Assembly (NCBI RefSeq): GCF_040939785.1
Contig: NZ_CP162553.1
Location: forward strand, 4,030,001 to 4,094,000
Reading direction: 5' to 3'
DNA: 64,000 nucleotides
DNA from: Bradyrhizobium lupini
Lineage (GTDB): Bacteria; Pseudomonadota; Alphaproteobacteria; Rhizobiales; Xanthobacteraceae
The position numbers and the translations under genes were made by a program. This document shows, in pieces, positions 38,177 to 48,148 of the stretch (within the stretch, counting starts at the first letter, position 1; each line of letters starts with the position of its first letter). Below the pieces are notes generated by a model. That model was not told where the DNA came from, searched no databases, and saw only the letters and a program-made list of their open reading frames with translations.

Positions 38177-39178
38177 ATGACGATCCTGATCGACAGGGAT
38201 CAAGCTATATCGAGCCCGGCGCTGGTGCCGGGAGCGGGCGATCTGGCGCGCGAGCCCGGCGGCACCGAGCTCACGATCGGGTTGATCAACAACATGCCGG
38301 ATCCGGCGCTGAAGGCGACCGAGCGGCAGTTCATGAAGCTGCTGCAAGCCGCAGCAGGTCCGCGCCGCATCCGCTTTCACTGCTTCTCGCTGCCCTCGGT
38401 GAAACGCTCGCCGGAAGCGAGATGGCATGTCGAGAGCGAATACTCGGAACTCACCGAGCTCAGACGCCACAAGTTCGACGGCCTGATCGTGACCGGCGCC
38501 GAGCCGATCGCGCCTGAGCTCGACCAGGAACCGTATTGGCGCGATCTCACCGAGCTGATCGACTGGGCCAAGGTCAACACGCGCTCGACGATCTGGTCGT
38601 GCCTCGCTGCGCATGCCGCGGTGCTGCATCTCGACCGCATCGAACGGCGGCCGCTGCCGGCCAAATGTCACGGCATTTTCGACTGCGAAGCCGTGACCAG
38701 GGATCCGCTGACGCGGGCCGCGCCCGCTCCACTCAAGGTGTCGCATTCGCGTCTCAACGAGATCGCCGAGAGCGACCTCGTTGAGGCCGGCTACCAGGTG
38801 CTGACGCGTTCGGCAAAGGCCGGCGTCGATACCTTCGTCCGCCAATATGCGAGCCGATTCGTGTTCTTCCAGGGCCATCCGGAATATGACGCACTGTCGC
38901 TTCAGCGTGAATATCTGCGCGACATCGGCCGTTATCTCGCGTGTGAGCGCGACAATTATCCGCATCTGCCCGTGAGCTATTTTGACGCTTCGACCGAAGA
39001 GAAGCTGGTCCGCTTCGAGAAACAGGCAAGGCACCAGCGCCACCCCGCGCTCAGCAACGAGCTGCCCGCGCTGAATTTGCGTGCCGATATTGCCGCGGGC
39101 AGCGCCGCGGCGGCATTGTTCCGGAACTGGCTGCAATATCTCGGCGCGGGGACCGACGCGTCGGTGCTTGCACGTTAG
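38177..39178 (+). CDS. metA: Homoserine O-acyltransferase, MetA/HTS family
   Basis: A 333-residue enzyme that activates homoserine by acylation. The family core is visible as 'TIGLINNMPDPALKATERQF' (about residues 33-52), the nucleophile Cys in 'STIWSCLAAHAAVLHLDRIE' (about 145), 'SHSRLNEI' and 'VFFQGHPEYD' with His and Glu of the catalytic set (about 233-238). Members of this family use acetyl- or succinyl-CoA; the sequence alone does not settle which, though pairing with metY suggests acetyl. It starts 12 bases after metY. Confidence 0.85.
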   Translation: MTILIDRDQAISSPALVPGAGDLAREPGGTELTIGLINNMPDPALKATERQFMKLLQAAAGPRRIRFHCFSLPSVKRSPEARWHVESEYSELTELRRHKFDGLIVTGAEPIAPELDQEPYWRDLTELIDWAKVNTRSTIWSCLAAHAAVLHLDRIERRPLPAKCHGIFDCEAVTRDPLTRAAPAPLKVSHSRLNEIAESDLVEAGYQVLTRSAKAGVDTFVRQYASRFVFFQGHPEYDALSLQREYLRDIGRYLACERDNYPHLPVSYFDASTEEKLVRFEKQARHQRHPALSNELPALNLRADIAAGSAAAALFRNWLQYLGAGTDASVLAR

Positions 39179-39272
39179 GTCGGGACGACGGCATCGACGT
39201 TAGGACTAACGAAGTGTGTAGCTTGCCTCGAGCGGCGCACGAATGCTTCAGTGACGGCGGGGCAGACAGGAA

Positions 39273-40025
39273 ATGCGAGTCGTGTGGTCGGCACTCCAGG
39301 GACGCGTGAGCAATCGGCTGGCCCGGCACTTTCGTGCCGCGCCGCACCGTCTGCCCGCGCATGCGCCCATGGTGAGCTTCACCTTCGACGATGCCCCCGA
39401 TAGCGCCGCAGGCGAGGGCGCCGAGCTTCTGGAGCAGCATGGCGGCCGCGGTACCTTCTATCTCGCGGGCAGCCTGGTCGATCGTCCCTCGGACCATTGG
39501 CACGGCCTGTCGAACGACGCGATCGTGCGGCTTCACCGGGCCGGGCACGAGATTGCGTGCCACACCTTCTCGCACCAGAGTGCGGTCAATCTCGACGAGA
39601 CCGCCATGGCCCGCGAGATCGAGCGAAACCGCAGCCATTTTCGCGGCATCGATTCCTCGATCACGCTCGAAAATTTTGCTTACCCCTATGGCATCGCGTC
39701 GGTGTGGCGCAAGCCGCAGCTCGCCAAGACCTTCCGCTCGGCGCGCGGCATCCTTCCCGGCGTCAATCGCGACGTCATCGATCTCCAGTTCCTGCGGGCC
39801 TCGCCCCTGGTCGATCGCGAGATCAATACGACGGGTGTCGATGGCTATTTCGACGAGGCGGTCGAGAGCGGCGGATGGCTGATCTTCTACGGTCATGACG
39901 TCGCCAACGCGCCGAGCCCGTATGGCTGCACGCCGGACCTGATGCGCCATGCGCTGCAGGCCGCCGCGAGGCGCGACATGCCGATCGTGACGGTCGCGGA
40001 AGCGCTGCGGAGGATCGGGGCGTAA
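39273..40025 (+). CDS. Polysaccharide deacetylase family protein
   Basis: A 250-residue CE4/NodB-fold protein. Motif 1 'SFTFDDAPDS' supplies two Asp residues and 'CHTFSHQS' the two His of the metal triad. A downstream 'AYPYGIASVWRKPQLAK' matches motif 3. No signal peptide is evident, so it may act in the cytoplasm or have a different substrate from NodB-type enzymes. It deacetylates a polysaccharide or a related amide in relatives. It lies alone between metA and recQ, and its ATG is preceded by CAGGAA. Confidence 0.82.
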   Translation: MRVVWSALQGRVSNRLARHFRAAPHRLPAHAPMVSFTFDDAPDSAAGEGAELLEQHGGRGTFYLAGSLVDRPSDHWHGLSNDAIVRLHRAGHEIACHTFSHQSAVNLDETAMAREIERNRSHFRGIDSSITLENFAYPYGIASVWRKPQLAKTFRSARGILPGVNRDVIDLQFLRASPLVDREINTTGVDGYFDEAVESGGWLIFYGHDVANAPSPYGCTPDLMRHALQAAARRDMPIVTVAEALRRIGA

Positions 40026-40140
40026 GAAAGTTTTCTTCCCACGAAGGGTGGAAGGCGGCGTCCTGCGGAGCAAACAGCCTTGCCACGCCTGCGCGGTCAT
40101 GCGACTGGCCTTGTGACGAATCTCACGGCCTCACCCCGAC

Positions 40141-42012
40141 ATGCCCATGTCCTCTCCTTCCACCGCTCCGCTGCCTGCGCCGGCCCAGGGCCGCGATGCG
40201 CTGTCGGTGCTGCGTTCGGTGTTCGGCCTGCCCGGGTTCCGCGGCGCGCAGGGCGAGATCATCCGGCACGTCACCGGCGGCGGCAATTGCCTGGTGTTGA
40301 TGCCGACCGGCGGCGGCAAGTCGCTGTGCTATCAATTGCCGGCGCTGCTGCGCGAAGGCTGCGGTGTCGTGGTGTCGCCCTTGATTGCGCTGATGCGCGA
40401 CCAGGTCGCCGCCATGCTCGAAGCCGGGGTCAACGCGGCCGCGCTGAACTCGTCGCTGACCCCGCAGGAAGCCTCCGACATCGAGCGGCGCCTGATCGTG
40501 GGTGATCTCGACCTGCTCTATGTCGCGCCGGAACGGCTGCTGACGCCGCGCTGCCTGGCGCTGCTGGCGCGGGCGAAGGTGGCGCTGTTCGCGATCGACG
40601 AAGCGCATTGCGTCTCGCAATGGGGCCATGATTTCCGCCCCGAATATGTCGGCCTGTCGATCATCGCCGAGCGCTTTCCCGACGTGCCGCGCATCGCGCT
40701 GACCGCGACTGCCGACGAATTGACCCGCAAGGAGATCGTCGAGCGGCTTCAGCTTGCAGACAGTCCGCACTTCGTCTCCAGCTTCGACCGTCCCAACATC
40801 CGTTACGAGATCGTCGACAAGCGCAACGCGGTGTCGCAGCTCAAGGATTTCATGCGGGAGCGTCACGCAGGTGATGCGGGCGTCGTTTATTGTCTCTCCC
40901 GCAAACGGGTCGAGGAGGTCGCCGCGGCGCTCGACGACGCCGGCATTGCCGCGTTGCCCTATCATGCCGGGCTCGACAGCGGCGTGCGCTCGCGCAACCA
41001 GGACCGCTTCCTCAACGAGGACGGCATCGTCATCGTCGCGACCATTGCCTTCGGCATGGGCATCGACAAGCCGGACGTGCGCTTCGTCGCGCATCTCGAT
41101 CTACCCAAGAGCATCGAGGCCTATTACCAGGAGACAGGACGCGCCGGCCGCGACGGCAAGCCGTCGGCGGCCTGGATGGCCTACGGTCTCTCGGACATCG
41201 TGCAGCAGCGCCGCATGATCGACGAGTCGAGCGGCTCCGACGAATTCAAGCGGGTCTCGATTGGCAAGCTCGATGCGCTCGTTGGCCTCGCCGAAACGCC
41301 GCACTGCCGGCGCCGGCGGCTGCTCGCCTATTTCGGCGAGATCGTGATGGGCGAGGGCTGCGGCAATTGCGACAATTGCCTGACGCCGCCGAAAATGCGC
41401 GACGGCAGGGTGCTGGCGCAAAAACTGCTATCCTGTGCCTATCGCACCGGGCAGCGTTTCGGCGCGATGCACCTCATCGACGTGCTGATCGGACGCCTGA
41501 CCGAGAAGGTGACGCAGTTCGGTCACGACAAGCTCACCGTTTTCGGCATCGGACGCGAGCTCAACGAGAAGCAGTGGCGTACGGTGCTGCGGCAGCTCGT
41601 GGCGATGGGACATTTGCTGAGTGAGAGCGAATCGTTCGGCGCGCTGAAGCTGACGGATTCGTCGCGCGGCGTGCTGCGGGGCGAAACGGAAGTGTGGCTG
41701 CGCGAAGAGGCGCCCGGCGTCCGGATCCGTTCGAGCCGCGCCAAGTCCCGCCGCAGTGATCTGGCCCCGGCAGCCGACGCGCCGCAGGGCGATGTCGATC
41801 CTGAATTGCGCGCGCGGCTACGAGCGTGGCGCTCGGACATTGCCCGCGCACGTGGCGTGCCGGCCTACGTCGTGCTGCATGACGCCACCATCGACGGCAT
41901 CGTTCGCGCATGGCCGACCACGCTGGACGAACTGCGCAATGTGCCCGGCATCGGAGACAAGAAGCTCGAGCATTACGGCGACGAGCTGCTGCAGATCGTC
42001 AGGACGCGGTAG
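40141..42012 (+). CDS. recQ: ATP-dependent DNA helicase RecQ
   Basis: A 623-residue 3'-5' DNA helicase. Walker A is '[17 protein letters not shown]' (about residues 58-74), Walker B is '[19 protein letters not shown]' (about 158-176), and helicase motifs IV-VI are seen in '[13 protein letters not shown]' and '[18 protein letters not shown]'. The zinc and winged-helix RQC domain ('[10 protein letters not shown]', '[11 protein letters not shown]') and a C-terminal HRDC domain ('[13 protein letters not shown]') complete it. It repairs and remodels stalled forks. A family 3 repeat follows. Confidence 0.96.
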   Translation: MPMSSPSTAPLPAPAQGRDALSVLRSVFGLPGFRGAQGEIIRHVTGGGNCLVLMPTGGGKSLCYQLPALLREGCGVVVSPLIALMRDQVAAMLEAGVNAAALNSSLTPQEASDIERRLIVGDLDLLYVAPERLLTPRCLALLARAKVALFAIDEAHCVSQWGHDFRPEYVGLSIIAERFPDVPRIALTATADELTRKEIVERLQLADSPHFVSSFDRPNIRYEIVDKRNAVSQLKDFMRERHAGDAGVVYCLSRKRVEEVAAALDDAGIAALPYHAGLDSGVRSRNQDRFLNEDGIVIVATIAFGMGIDKPDVRFVAHLDLPKSIEAYYQETGRAGRDGKPSAAWMAYGLSDIVQQRRMIDESSGSDEFKRVSIGKLDALVGLAETPHCRRRRLLAYFGEIVMGEGCGNCDNCLTPPKMRDGRVLAQKLLSCAYRTGQRFGAMHLIDVLIGRLTEKVTQFGHDKLTVFGIGRELNEKQWRTVLRQLVAMGHLLSESESFGALKLTDSSRGVLRGETEVWLREEAPGVRIRSSRAKSRRSDLAPAADAPQGDVDPELRARLRAWRSDIARARGVPAYVVLHDATIDGIVRAWPTTLDELRNVPGIGDKKLEHYGDELLQIVRTR

Positions 42013-42032
42013 GGCGCGGGCACACCTCCGCC

Positions 42033-42174
42033 GTCATCCCGGACAAGCGCAGCGAAGCGGAGCGCCGATCCGGGATCCATAGCCACGGGCCGTAGGAAAA
42101 GGCACGCTGACTGCCTCAGCGTGTTTCAACAATTGGCAGTCGGGGTAATCGGTCCTGGCTTTCGCCAGGACGAC
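42033..42174. repeat. Interspersed palindromic repeat, family 3, copy 4 (diverged)
   Basis: The left end reads GTCATCCCGGACAAGCGCAG and the right end GGTAATCGGTCCTGGCTTTC then CCAGGACGAC. The ends and 'GGGGTAATCGGTCC' match the other copies, but the middle is different. It lies between the convergent recQ and acdS. Confidence 0.75.
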
Positions 42175-42214
42175 ACTCGTCGGGAGGTGCGCGCCGCCTC
42201 ACATCACCGACGCG

Positions 42215-43228
42215 CTAGCCGTTCCGGAACGCATATCCATAGCCGTTCAGCGCCGGCGCGCCGCCGAGATGGGCGTAGAGGATCTTTGCGCCCTTCTCGA
42301 AATAGCCCTTCTGCGTGAGATCGATCAGGCCCTGCATCGACTTGCCCTCGTAGACGGGGTCGGTGATCATGGCTTCGAGACGCGCGGTGAGGCGGATTGC
42401 CTCCTTGGTTTCTTCCGACGGCACGCCGTAGGCGGGATAAGCATAATCCTCGATCAGCACGACGTCGTCGGCGACGAGATCCTTGCCGAGCTCGACGAGC
42501 TTGGCCGTGTTCTGTGCGATCGAGAGCACCTGCGCCTTGGTCTGCGCCGGGGTGAAGGAGGCGTCGATGCCGATCACCTTTCGCGCGCGGCCATCGGCGG
42601 CGAAGCCGACCAGCATGCCGGCATGGGTCGAGCCGGTGACGGTGCAGACCACGATGTAGTCGAACTTGAAGCCGAGTTCGGCTTCCTGCTTGCGCACTTC
42701 CTCGGCGAAGCCGACATAGCCGAGGCCGCCGAATTTGTGCACGGAGGCGCCGGCGGGAATCGCATAGGGCTTGCCGCCCGCCGCCTTCACCTCCTCGATC
42801 GCGTCCTCCCAGCTCTTGCGGATGCCGATGTCGAAGCCGTCGTCGACCAGGCGCACGTCGGCGCCCATGATGCGCGACAGCATGATGTTGCCGACGCGGT
42901 CATAGACGGCGTCCTCGTGCGGCACCCAGGCCTCCTGCACCAGGCGGCACTTCATGCCGATCTTGGCCGCGACGGCCGCGATCATGCGGGTGTGGTTGGA
43001 CTGCACGCCACCGATCGAGACCAGCGTGTCGGCGTTCGAGGCGATCGCGTCGGGGATGATGTATTCGAGCTTGCGCAGCTTGTTGCCGCCATAAGCGAGG
43101 CCGGAATTGCAGTCCTCGCGCTTGGCATAGACCTCGACATTGCCGCCGAGATGCTTTGACAGCCGCTCCAGCTTCTCGATGGGCGTCGGACCGAAGGTCA
43201 GCGGATAGCGCGCGAATTTTTCGAGCAT
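42215..43228 (-). CDS. acdS: 1-Aminocyclopropane-1-carboxylate deaminase
   Basis: A 337-residue PLP enzyme that degrades ACC, the plant ethylene precursor, to 2-oxobutyrate and ammonia. The PLP Lys is in '[12 protein letters not shown]' (about residue 51). The residues that separate ACC deaminase from D-cysteine desulfhydrase, Glu in '[11 protein letters not shown]' (about 295) and Leu in '[12 protein letters not shown]' (about 322), are both of the ACC type. The ATG at 43228 gives the usual 337-residue length. It is divergent from acdR with 163 bases between. It can lower ethylene in nodulation. Confidence 0.95.
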   Translation of the reverse strand: MLEKFARYPLTFGPTPIEKLERLSKHLGGNVEVYAKREDCNSGLAYGGNKLRKLEYIIPDAIASNADTLVSIGGVQSNHTRMIAAVAAKIGMKCRLVQEAWVPHEDAVYDRVGNIMLSRIMGADVRLVDDGFDIGIRKSWEDAIEEVKAAGGKPYAIPAGASVHKFGGLGYVGFAEEVRKQEAELGFKFDYIVVCTVTGSTHAGMLVGFAADGRARKVIGIDASFTPAQTKAQVLSIAQNTAKLVELGKDLVADDVVLIEDYAYPAYGVPSEETKEAIRLTARLEAMITDPVYEGKSMQGLIDLTQKGYFEKGAKILYAHLGGAPALNGYGYAFRNG

Positions 43229-43391
43229 CGTCAGGTCATCCCGATTGGCGTTAATGTCTGATAAAACGCTAGCATCGCTGCGTAAAAAGGTGCTTTCAAA
43301 TACTGCGGCTCTGTTGCGCATGTTCTTGCAGAAAGTGCCATATAGCGTAGTCTTCCTTTCGCCGAAAACCCTAATTTCGGAAGCTTCTTCC
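43229..43391. promoter_or_regulatory. acdS-acdR divergent promoter region
   Basis: This 163-base A/T-richer gap separates the two genes. An Lrp-type regulator binding here controls acdS in other bacteria. I do not see a clean palindrome, only weak inverted runs. The region is the likely site of AcdR action. Confidence 0.4.
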
Positions 43392-43856
43392 ATGTCCGTT
43401 CGTCTTGACCGTATCGACCTTAAGATGTTGCGATTGCTGCAAAATAACGGCCGGCTCAGCAACGCCGAGCTGGCCGAAACCGTCGCCATCAGTCCCGCCA
43501 CCTGTCATCGCCGCACCCAACGCCTGTTCGAGCACGGCTTCATCGCCGCCGTGCGCGCCATGGTTGCGCCGAAGAAGGTCGCAAAGGGCACGCTGGTGAT
43601 GGTCGGGGTCGTGCTCGACCGTTCGACGCCGGAGAGCTTTGCGATCTTCGAGCAGGCGATCACCAGGCTGAAATTCGTGCTCGACTGTCACCTCGTCGCC
43701 GGCGACTTCGACTATTTCCTCAAGATCCGCGTCGGCGACATGGAGGACTTCAACCGTATCCACGGCGAGCAACTGATCGCGCTGCCCGGCGTGCGCCAGA
43801 CCCGCACCTTCTTCGTGATGAAGGAAGTCGTCGACAACGCGCCGCTGGAGTTTTGA
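43392..43856 (+). CDS. acdR: Lrp-family regulator of ACC deaminase
   Basis: A 154-residue AsnC/Lrp regulator: HTH about residues 5-50 ('[20 protein letters not shown]', '[18 protein letters not shown]') and RAM domain about 70-145 ('[20 protein letters not shown]'). The divergent position next to acdS matches known acdR-acdS loci, where AcdR activates acdS in the presence of ACC. The ATG at 43392 gives the normal length; a longer frame would cover the promoter. Confidence 0.88.
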   Translation: MSVRLDRIDLKMLRLLQNNGRLSNAELAETVAISPATCHRRTQRLFEHGFIAAVRAMVAPKKVAKGTLVMVGVVLDRSTPESFAIFEQAITRLKFVLDCHLVAGDFDYFLKIRVGDMEDFNRIHGEQLIALPGVRQTRTFFVMKEVVDNAPLEF

Positions 43857-43898
43857 GCGGAAGCTATTGATGCGCGTTCCGCATCATGGGAGATTCAG

Positions 43899-45062
43899 AT
43901 GATGCAGACATTCCCCTTCCGCCACCTCAATCCGGCGGGGCCGGCCTATCGGCGCGGCTGGGTCGACGAAGCCGTGGCCGCGATCGAGGCCGACCAGTGC
44001 CGCACGGCCGACACGCATCTGATCCGGCTGATCGTGCCGGCGCTCGCTGGCATCGACATCTATCTGAAAGATGAGTCGACGCATCCGACCGGCAGCCTGA
44101 AGCACCGGCTCGCGCGCTCGCTCTTCCTTTACGCGCTCTGCAACGGCCACATCCGCGAACGCACGCCTGTCGTCGAGGCCTCGTCGGGATCGACCGCAGT
44201 GTCGGAAGCCTATTTCGCGCAGATGATCGGTGTGCCCTTCTATGCCGTGATGCCGCGCACGACCTCGGCGGAGAAGATCGCCGCGATCGAGCATTACGGC
44301 GGTAACTGCCATCTGATCGACGACGGCCGCGCGCTGTATGCGGAGGCCGGCGCGCTGGCCGCACGGCTGGGCGGCCACTACATGGACCAGTTCACCTTCG
44401 CCGAGCGCGCCACCGACTGGCGCGGCAACAACAACATAGCCGAATCCATCTTCACGCAATTGCAGGGCGAGCCGCGCCCGCTGCCGGACTGGATTGTGAT
44501 GGGCGCGGGCACCGGCGGCACCTCGGCTACCATTGGACGCTACTTGCGTTATCGCCAATATCCGACGCGGCTGTGCGTCGCCGATGTCGAGCATTCCGCT
44601 TTCTTCGACTGCTTCAGCTCGCAGGACCGCTCCCATGTTTGCGACCGCCCCTCGCTGATCGAAGGTGTCGGGCGGCCGCGCTGCGAGCCGTCCTTCGTGC
44701 CGGGCGTGGTCGACCGCATGATGAAGATCCCGGATGCGGCGACGATCGCGGCGATGAACGTGCTGTCGCGCCGGCTGCGCCGCGCGGTGGGGGGCTCTAC
44801 GGGCACCAATTTCCTGGCGCTGTGCCGGCTCGCCTCGGACATGCGAAAGGTGAATCAGACGGGGTCGCTGGTGACGCTGATCTGCGATTCCGGCGAGCGC
44901 TACCGGCAGACCTATTATGAGCCCGCCTGGCTGAAAGCGCGCGGACTCGATCCAGCGCCGTTCGAGGCGGCCTTGTCGTCCTTCCTCGATACAGCGCACC
45001 CACTGGCACTTGAGTTCGAAGACGTAACGAATCCGCAGAACTTGCTAAATCCTGAGGCCTGA
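43899..45062 (+). CDS. PLP-dependent cysteine synthase/desulfhydrase family protein
   Basis: A 387-residue beta-family PLP enzyme. The PLP Lys is in '[15 protein letters not shown]' (about residue 65-70); '[15 protein letters not shown]' is the substrate loop and '[17 protein letters not shown]' the phosphate cup. It resembles the Cds1-type L-cysteine desulfhydrase group more than CysK, since it is longer and has an extended C-terminus. The gene lies 42 bases after acdR on the same strand, so cotranscription is possible. Whether it acts on cysteine or another beta-substituted amino acid is not settled. Confidence 0.8.
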   Translation: MMQTFPFRHLNPAGPAYRRGWVDEAVAAIEADQCRTADTHLIRLIVPALAGIDIYLKDESTHPTGSLKHRLARSLFLYALCNGHIRERTPVVEASSGSTAVSEAYFAQMIGVPFYAVMPRTTSAEKIAAIEHYGGNCHLIDDGRALYAEAGALAARLGGHYMDQFTFAERATDWRGNNNIAESIFTQLQGEPRPLPDWIVMGAGTGGTSATIGRYLRYRQYPTRLCVADVEHSAFFDCFSSQDRSHVCDRPSLIEGVGRPRCEPSFVPGVVDRMMKIPDAATIAAMNVLSRRLRRAVGGSTGTNFLALCRLASDMRKVNQTGSLVTLICDSGERYRQTYYEPAWLKARGLDPAPFEAALSSFLDTAHPLALEFEDVTNPQNLLNPEA

Positions 45063-45173
45063 TAGCTGGCGCTTCCCTGCCATTTGCAAGATTGCACGGC
45101 CGTCACGGCAACTTCACTTGCCTTGCGCGTGCGTGCGGGCGAGCTTCGCGGCTTCTTAACGAGGAGACCTGCC

Positions 45174-45734
45174 GTGCGCCTTCCCATTCTCGATCCGAAA
45201 GACCTGAGTGCCGAACAGAAGCCGCTCTATGACGACATGCGAGCGGGCATCAAGGACCACTTCAAGGGCTTTGTGAACATGCGCGACGACGGCGCGCTGC
45301 TCGGGCCCTGGAATCCATGGATCCGCGAGCCGCGCTTCGGCAAGCCTGTGTGGGAGCTGGTCAAGGCGATCGCGGCGAACCCGCTGCTGCCGGCTCCGGT
45401 GCGTGAGGTCGCGATCCTCGTCACCGGTTCGCATTTCCGCTCCGGCTACGAGCTCTATGCGCATGTGCTGGTCGCCGAGCAGCGCGGCCTCTCCGACGAG
45501 AAGCTCGCGACCATCGTCGCCGGACAGCGGCCGGTCGATCTCACCAAGCAGGAAGCCGTCGCCTACGACGTGGCGTCCGCATTGGTCAGCGGCGGCGTGC
45601 TGCCGGAACTGACTTATCGGGCCGCGGTCAAGGAATTCGGCGAGCACGGTGCGGCCGAACTGTCCTATCTCGTCGGCGTTTACTGCATGGTGTCGGTCAC
45701 GCTGAACACGTTCGACGTGCCGGTGCCGGACTGA
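45174..45734 (+). CDS. Carboxymuconolactone decarboxylase/AhpD-fold protein
   Basis: A 186-residue all-helical protein of the CMD/AhpD type, with the core region 'AILVTGSHFRSGYELYAHVL' and 'VAEQRGLSDEKLATI'. The redox CxxC and proton-relay Cys of AhpD and most CMD proteins are missing; the position is 'YELYAH'. It therefore is not a peroxiredoxin-reducing enzyme; an unknown non-redox role is likely. It starts with GTG at 45174 preceded by GAGGAG; a longer frame adds 30 unlike residues. It is alone between the PLP gene and a small exported protein. Confidence 0.78.
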   Translation: MRLPILDPKDLSAEQKPLYDDMRAGIKDHFKGFVNMRDDGALLGPWNPWIREPRFGKPVWELVKAIAANPLLPAPVREVAILVTGSHFRSGYELYAHVLVAEQRGLSDEKLATIVAGQRPVDLTKQEAVAYDVASALVSGGVLPELTYRAAVKEFGEHGAAELSYLVGVYCMVSVTLNTFDVPVPD

Positions 45735-45845
45735 CCACACTGCCCCAGCTGCTGGACTGGACGGAAGCGTCACGGTACCCTGCCGCCGCCATGGCGATGC
45801 ATTCGCCGGTCACGATCGAAGTGCAATGAAGAGGGAACGACAGCC

Positions 45846-46091
45846 ATGGACACGTCACGCCGCATCCTGCTCGCCGGACTGGCGGGACTCGCCGTTGCGC
45901 CGACCGCTGCGGGAGCCGCGCCCTCGGCCGCTGCCGATGACGTGACGGTCGCCGAAGAGCGCTTTGCGCGCATGATCGCGGCTGCGCATGCGCCCGAAAT
46001 CACCTGCGCGCGACAGGCCGAGCGTTACGCGGATGCGCATTGGCCGAACTACGTTGCGGCGGCGCGTTCGGTCATCGAGGCGAGAGCGTGA
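45846..46091 (+). CDS. Small exported hypothetical protein (Tat-like signal)
   Basis: An 81-residue protein with an N-terminal 'DTSRRILLAGLAGLAVAP' signal of twin-arginine type and a likely cleavage after 'GAAPSAAA'. The mature part is a short helical peptide with one Cys. No family is recognised. GGGAACGAC upstream is a weak RBS. It is convergent with the HSL-type hydrolase. Confidence 0.5.
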   Translation: MDTSRRILLAGLAGLAVAPTAAGAAPSAAADDVTVAEERFARMIAAAHAPEITCARQAERYADAHWPNYVAAARSVIEARA

Positions 46092-46139
46092 GGCATTCTC
46101 TTTCCTCTCCCGTTGCGGGAGGCGGCAACACCAGGTGCT

Positions 46140-47075
46140 TCACGTCCCCACCGCCCGCCTGACCTGCTCACCGATCTGCGACAGCACGAGCTGCGCCTGC
46201 GGCAGAATTGCGCCCATGGCGTGGAAATTGTGGACCATGCCCTCGTGGCAGACGTGCTCGACCGTGACGCCCGCGGCGAGCAGCTTGCGGGCATAGGCAT
46301 TGCCCTCGTCGCGCATCGGGTCGAACTCCGCGGTGTGAATGACGGCGGTCGGCAAGCCCGCAAGCCGTGTCGCGCGCAAGGGCGAGATGCGGGGATCGGC
46401 AGCGTCCAAGGCTTCGGGCAGATAGTCGGCGAGATCGGCTTCGATCGTGACGCGGTCGATCAGGTGGCCCTCGGCGAACGCCTCGCGCGAAGGCGAGGCC
46501 TCCTCGAAATCCAGCACCGGGCAGATCAGGCATTGCGCGACGATGGAAAGACCAGCTGTCTGCGCCGCCTCCTGACACACGATCGCAGCGAGCGTTGCAC
46601 CGGCGGAATCGCCGCCGAGCACCAGACGCCCGGCGTCGATGCCGAGCGATGCGGCCTCGCGCGCCACCCATTCGGTGGCAGCAATCGCATCGTCCACGGC
46701 GGCGGGGAATTTGTGCTCTGGCGCCAGCCGGTAATCGACCGAGACGAGGCGGCAACCGGTCGCATGTGCCAACGCCGCCGCGATGCGGTCATGCGTGGCG
46801 ATGCTGCCGGCAACGAGCCCGCCGCCGTGAAAGAACACGAAGCCGGGCGCGCGATCATCGGCGCCTGCGGGTGAATAGAGACGATAGGGCAGCGCGCCGC
46901 CGGGACCAGGCAGCACGCCGTCGGACGTCGTCACGTCAGGCGCATCGGCGCGCGCAAACTGCATCAGCTTTGCCAATGATTGCCGCCGTGCTTCCACGCT
47001 CGGCCGGCTCCGTGCCTGCGGCGCAGCCGCAGCCATCATGGTCAACAAGCGCTTTGCGAGCGGATCGAGCGGCAT
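46140..47075 (-). CDS. Alpha/beta hydrolase, HSL-family esterase
   Basis: A 311-residue esterase of the hormone-sensitive-lipase (family IV) type. The oxyanion motif is 'FVFFHGGGLVAGS' (about residue 75-87), the nucleophile Ser is in 'LVLGGDSAGATLAAIV' (about 155), the Asp is in 'TAEFDPMRDEGNAYA' (about 250) and the His in 'HEGMVHNFHAM' (about 280). It hydrolyses short acyl esters in relatives. It is cytoplasmic as no signal peptide is seen, and divergent from the aminotransferase gene. Confidence 0.88.
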   Translation of the reverse strand: MPLDPLAKRLLTMMAAAAPQARSRPSVEARRQSLAKLMQFARADAPDVTTSDGVLPGPGGALPYRLYSPAGADDRAPGFVFFHGGGLVAGSIATHDRIAAALAHATGCRLVSVDYRLAPEHKFPAAVDDAIAATEWVAREAASLGIDAGRLVLGGDSAGATLAAIVCQEAAQTAGLSIVAQCLICPVLDFEEASPSREAFAEGHLIDRVTIEADLADYLPEALDAADPRISPLRATRLAGLPTAVIHTAEFDPMRDEGNAYARKLLAAGVTVEHVCHEGMVHNFHAMGAILPQAQLVLSQIGEQVRRAVGT

Positions 47076-47192
47076 GGTGCTTCCTTTCCCCTCGCGGGAG
47101 GGTAACTCACCATTTTCCCGCAGGGAATCATTTAGAAATTGCGCCCAATAGTGGCGCTATAATGCGGCACCACGCCAAGGGAGAGGCCGGTC

Positions 47193-48065
47193 ATGGCCGA
47201 GATCAAAAAGCCCATCGAATATTCGCCGAGCTGGACCTTCTTCGAGGGCAAATGGCACGACGGCAATGTGCCGATCATGGGCCCGCGCACGCATGCGGCC
47301 TGGCTCGGCTCGGTCGTGTTTGACGGCGCGCGGGCGTTCGAAGGCGTCGCGCCTGATCTCGACCGCCACGTCGCCCGCGCCAATCAATCCGCGATCAACT
47401 TTGGCCTGAAGCCGGTGGTCGATTCCGGAACCTGGATGACACTCGCAAACGAGGGCATCGCACGCTTCGCGCCGAATGCCGAGCTCTACGTTCGTCCGAT
47501 GTACTGGGCGCGGAACGGCGCGGGCGGCGGCGTGCTGTTCGACCCCGAGACCACCGATTGGTGCCTGTGCATCTACGAGGCGCCGATGCCAAAGCCGGTC
47601 GGCAACGCGATCACGCTGTCGCCGTTCCGCAGGCCCACCGCCGAATGCGCCCCGGTTGAGGCCAAGGCCGCCTGTCTCTATCCGAACAATTCGCGCGCGC
47701 TTGCCGAGGCCGCCTCGCGCGGCTTCCAGAACGCGCTGATGCTCGACATGCTCGGCAACGTCGCGGAGTTCGGCAATTCCAACGTGTTCATGGCCAAGGA
47801 CGGCGTGGTCTACACGCCGGTGCCGAACGGCACCTTCCTCAACGGCATCACCCGCCAGCGCGTCGTCAGCCTGCTTCGCGCCGACGGCGTCACCGTGGTC
47901 GAGAAGACGCTGCGTTACGCCGACTTCCTCGCCGCCGACGAGATCTTTTCGACCGGCAATTTCGCAAAAGTCGCGCCGGTGATCCGCATCGACGATCGCG
48001 AGCTGCAGCCGGGCCCGCTCTACACCGCGCGCGCAAGCTCTATTGGGACTTTGCCCACGCAGTGA
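47193..48065 (+). CDS. Class IV aminotransferase (branched-chain aminotransferase-like), frameshifted C-terminus
   Basis: The frame encodes 290 residues with the fold-type IV pattern: 'SVVFDGARAFEGVAPDLDRH' (about residues 38-57), the PLP Lys in 'VEAKAACLYPNNSRAL' (about 158), and 'GNVAEFGNSNVFM' (about 190). The end reads 'LYTARASSIGTLPTQ', which is not family-like. Adding one base near 48020-48028 gives 'RARKLYWDFAHAVKLAA' and a stop at 48079, the usual end, for about 294 residues. It would exchange amino groups between branched-chain amino acids and 2-oxoglutarate, or act on D-amino acids. The GGAGAGG ribosome site precedes the ATG. Confidence 0.85.
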   Translation: MAEIKKPIEYSPSWTFFEGKWHDGNVPIMGPRTHAAWLGSVVFDGARAFEGVAPDLDRHVARANQSAINFGLKPVVDSGTWMTLANEGIARFAPNAELYVRPMYWARNGAGGGVLFDPETTDWCLCIYEAPMPKPVGNAITLSPFRRPTAECAPVEAKAACLYPNNSRALAEAASRGFQNALMLDMLGNVAEFGNSNVFMAKDGVVYTPVPNGTFLNGITRQRVVSLLRADGVTVVEKTLRYADFLAADEIFSTGNFAKVAPVIRIDDRELQPGPLYTARASSIGTLPTQ

Positions 48066-48148
48066 AGCTGGCGGCGTAGCTTCCCCACCTTCGCCGGTAC
48101 GACGGCGGAGTTGTGGCAGCAAGGCGCGTTAGCGCGTGGCAGGAACCC

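Noticed and set aside
36785-39136. A 783-codon reverse frame across metY and metA
   Set aside because: Antisense shadow over two recognised enzymes.
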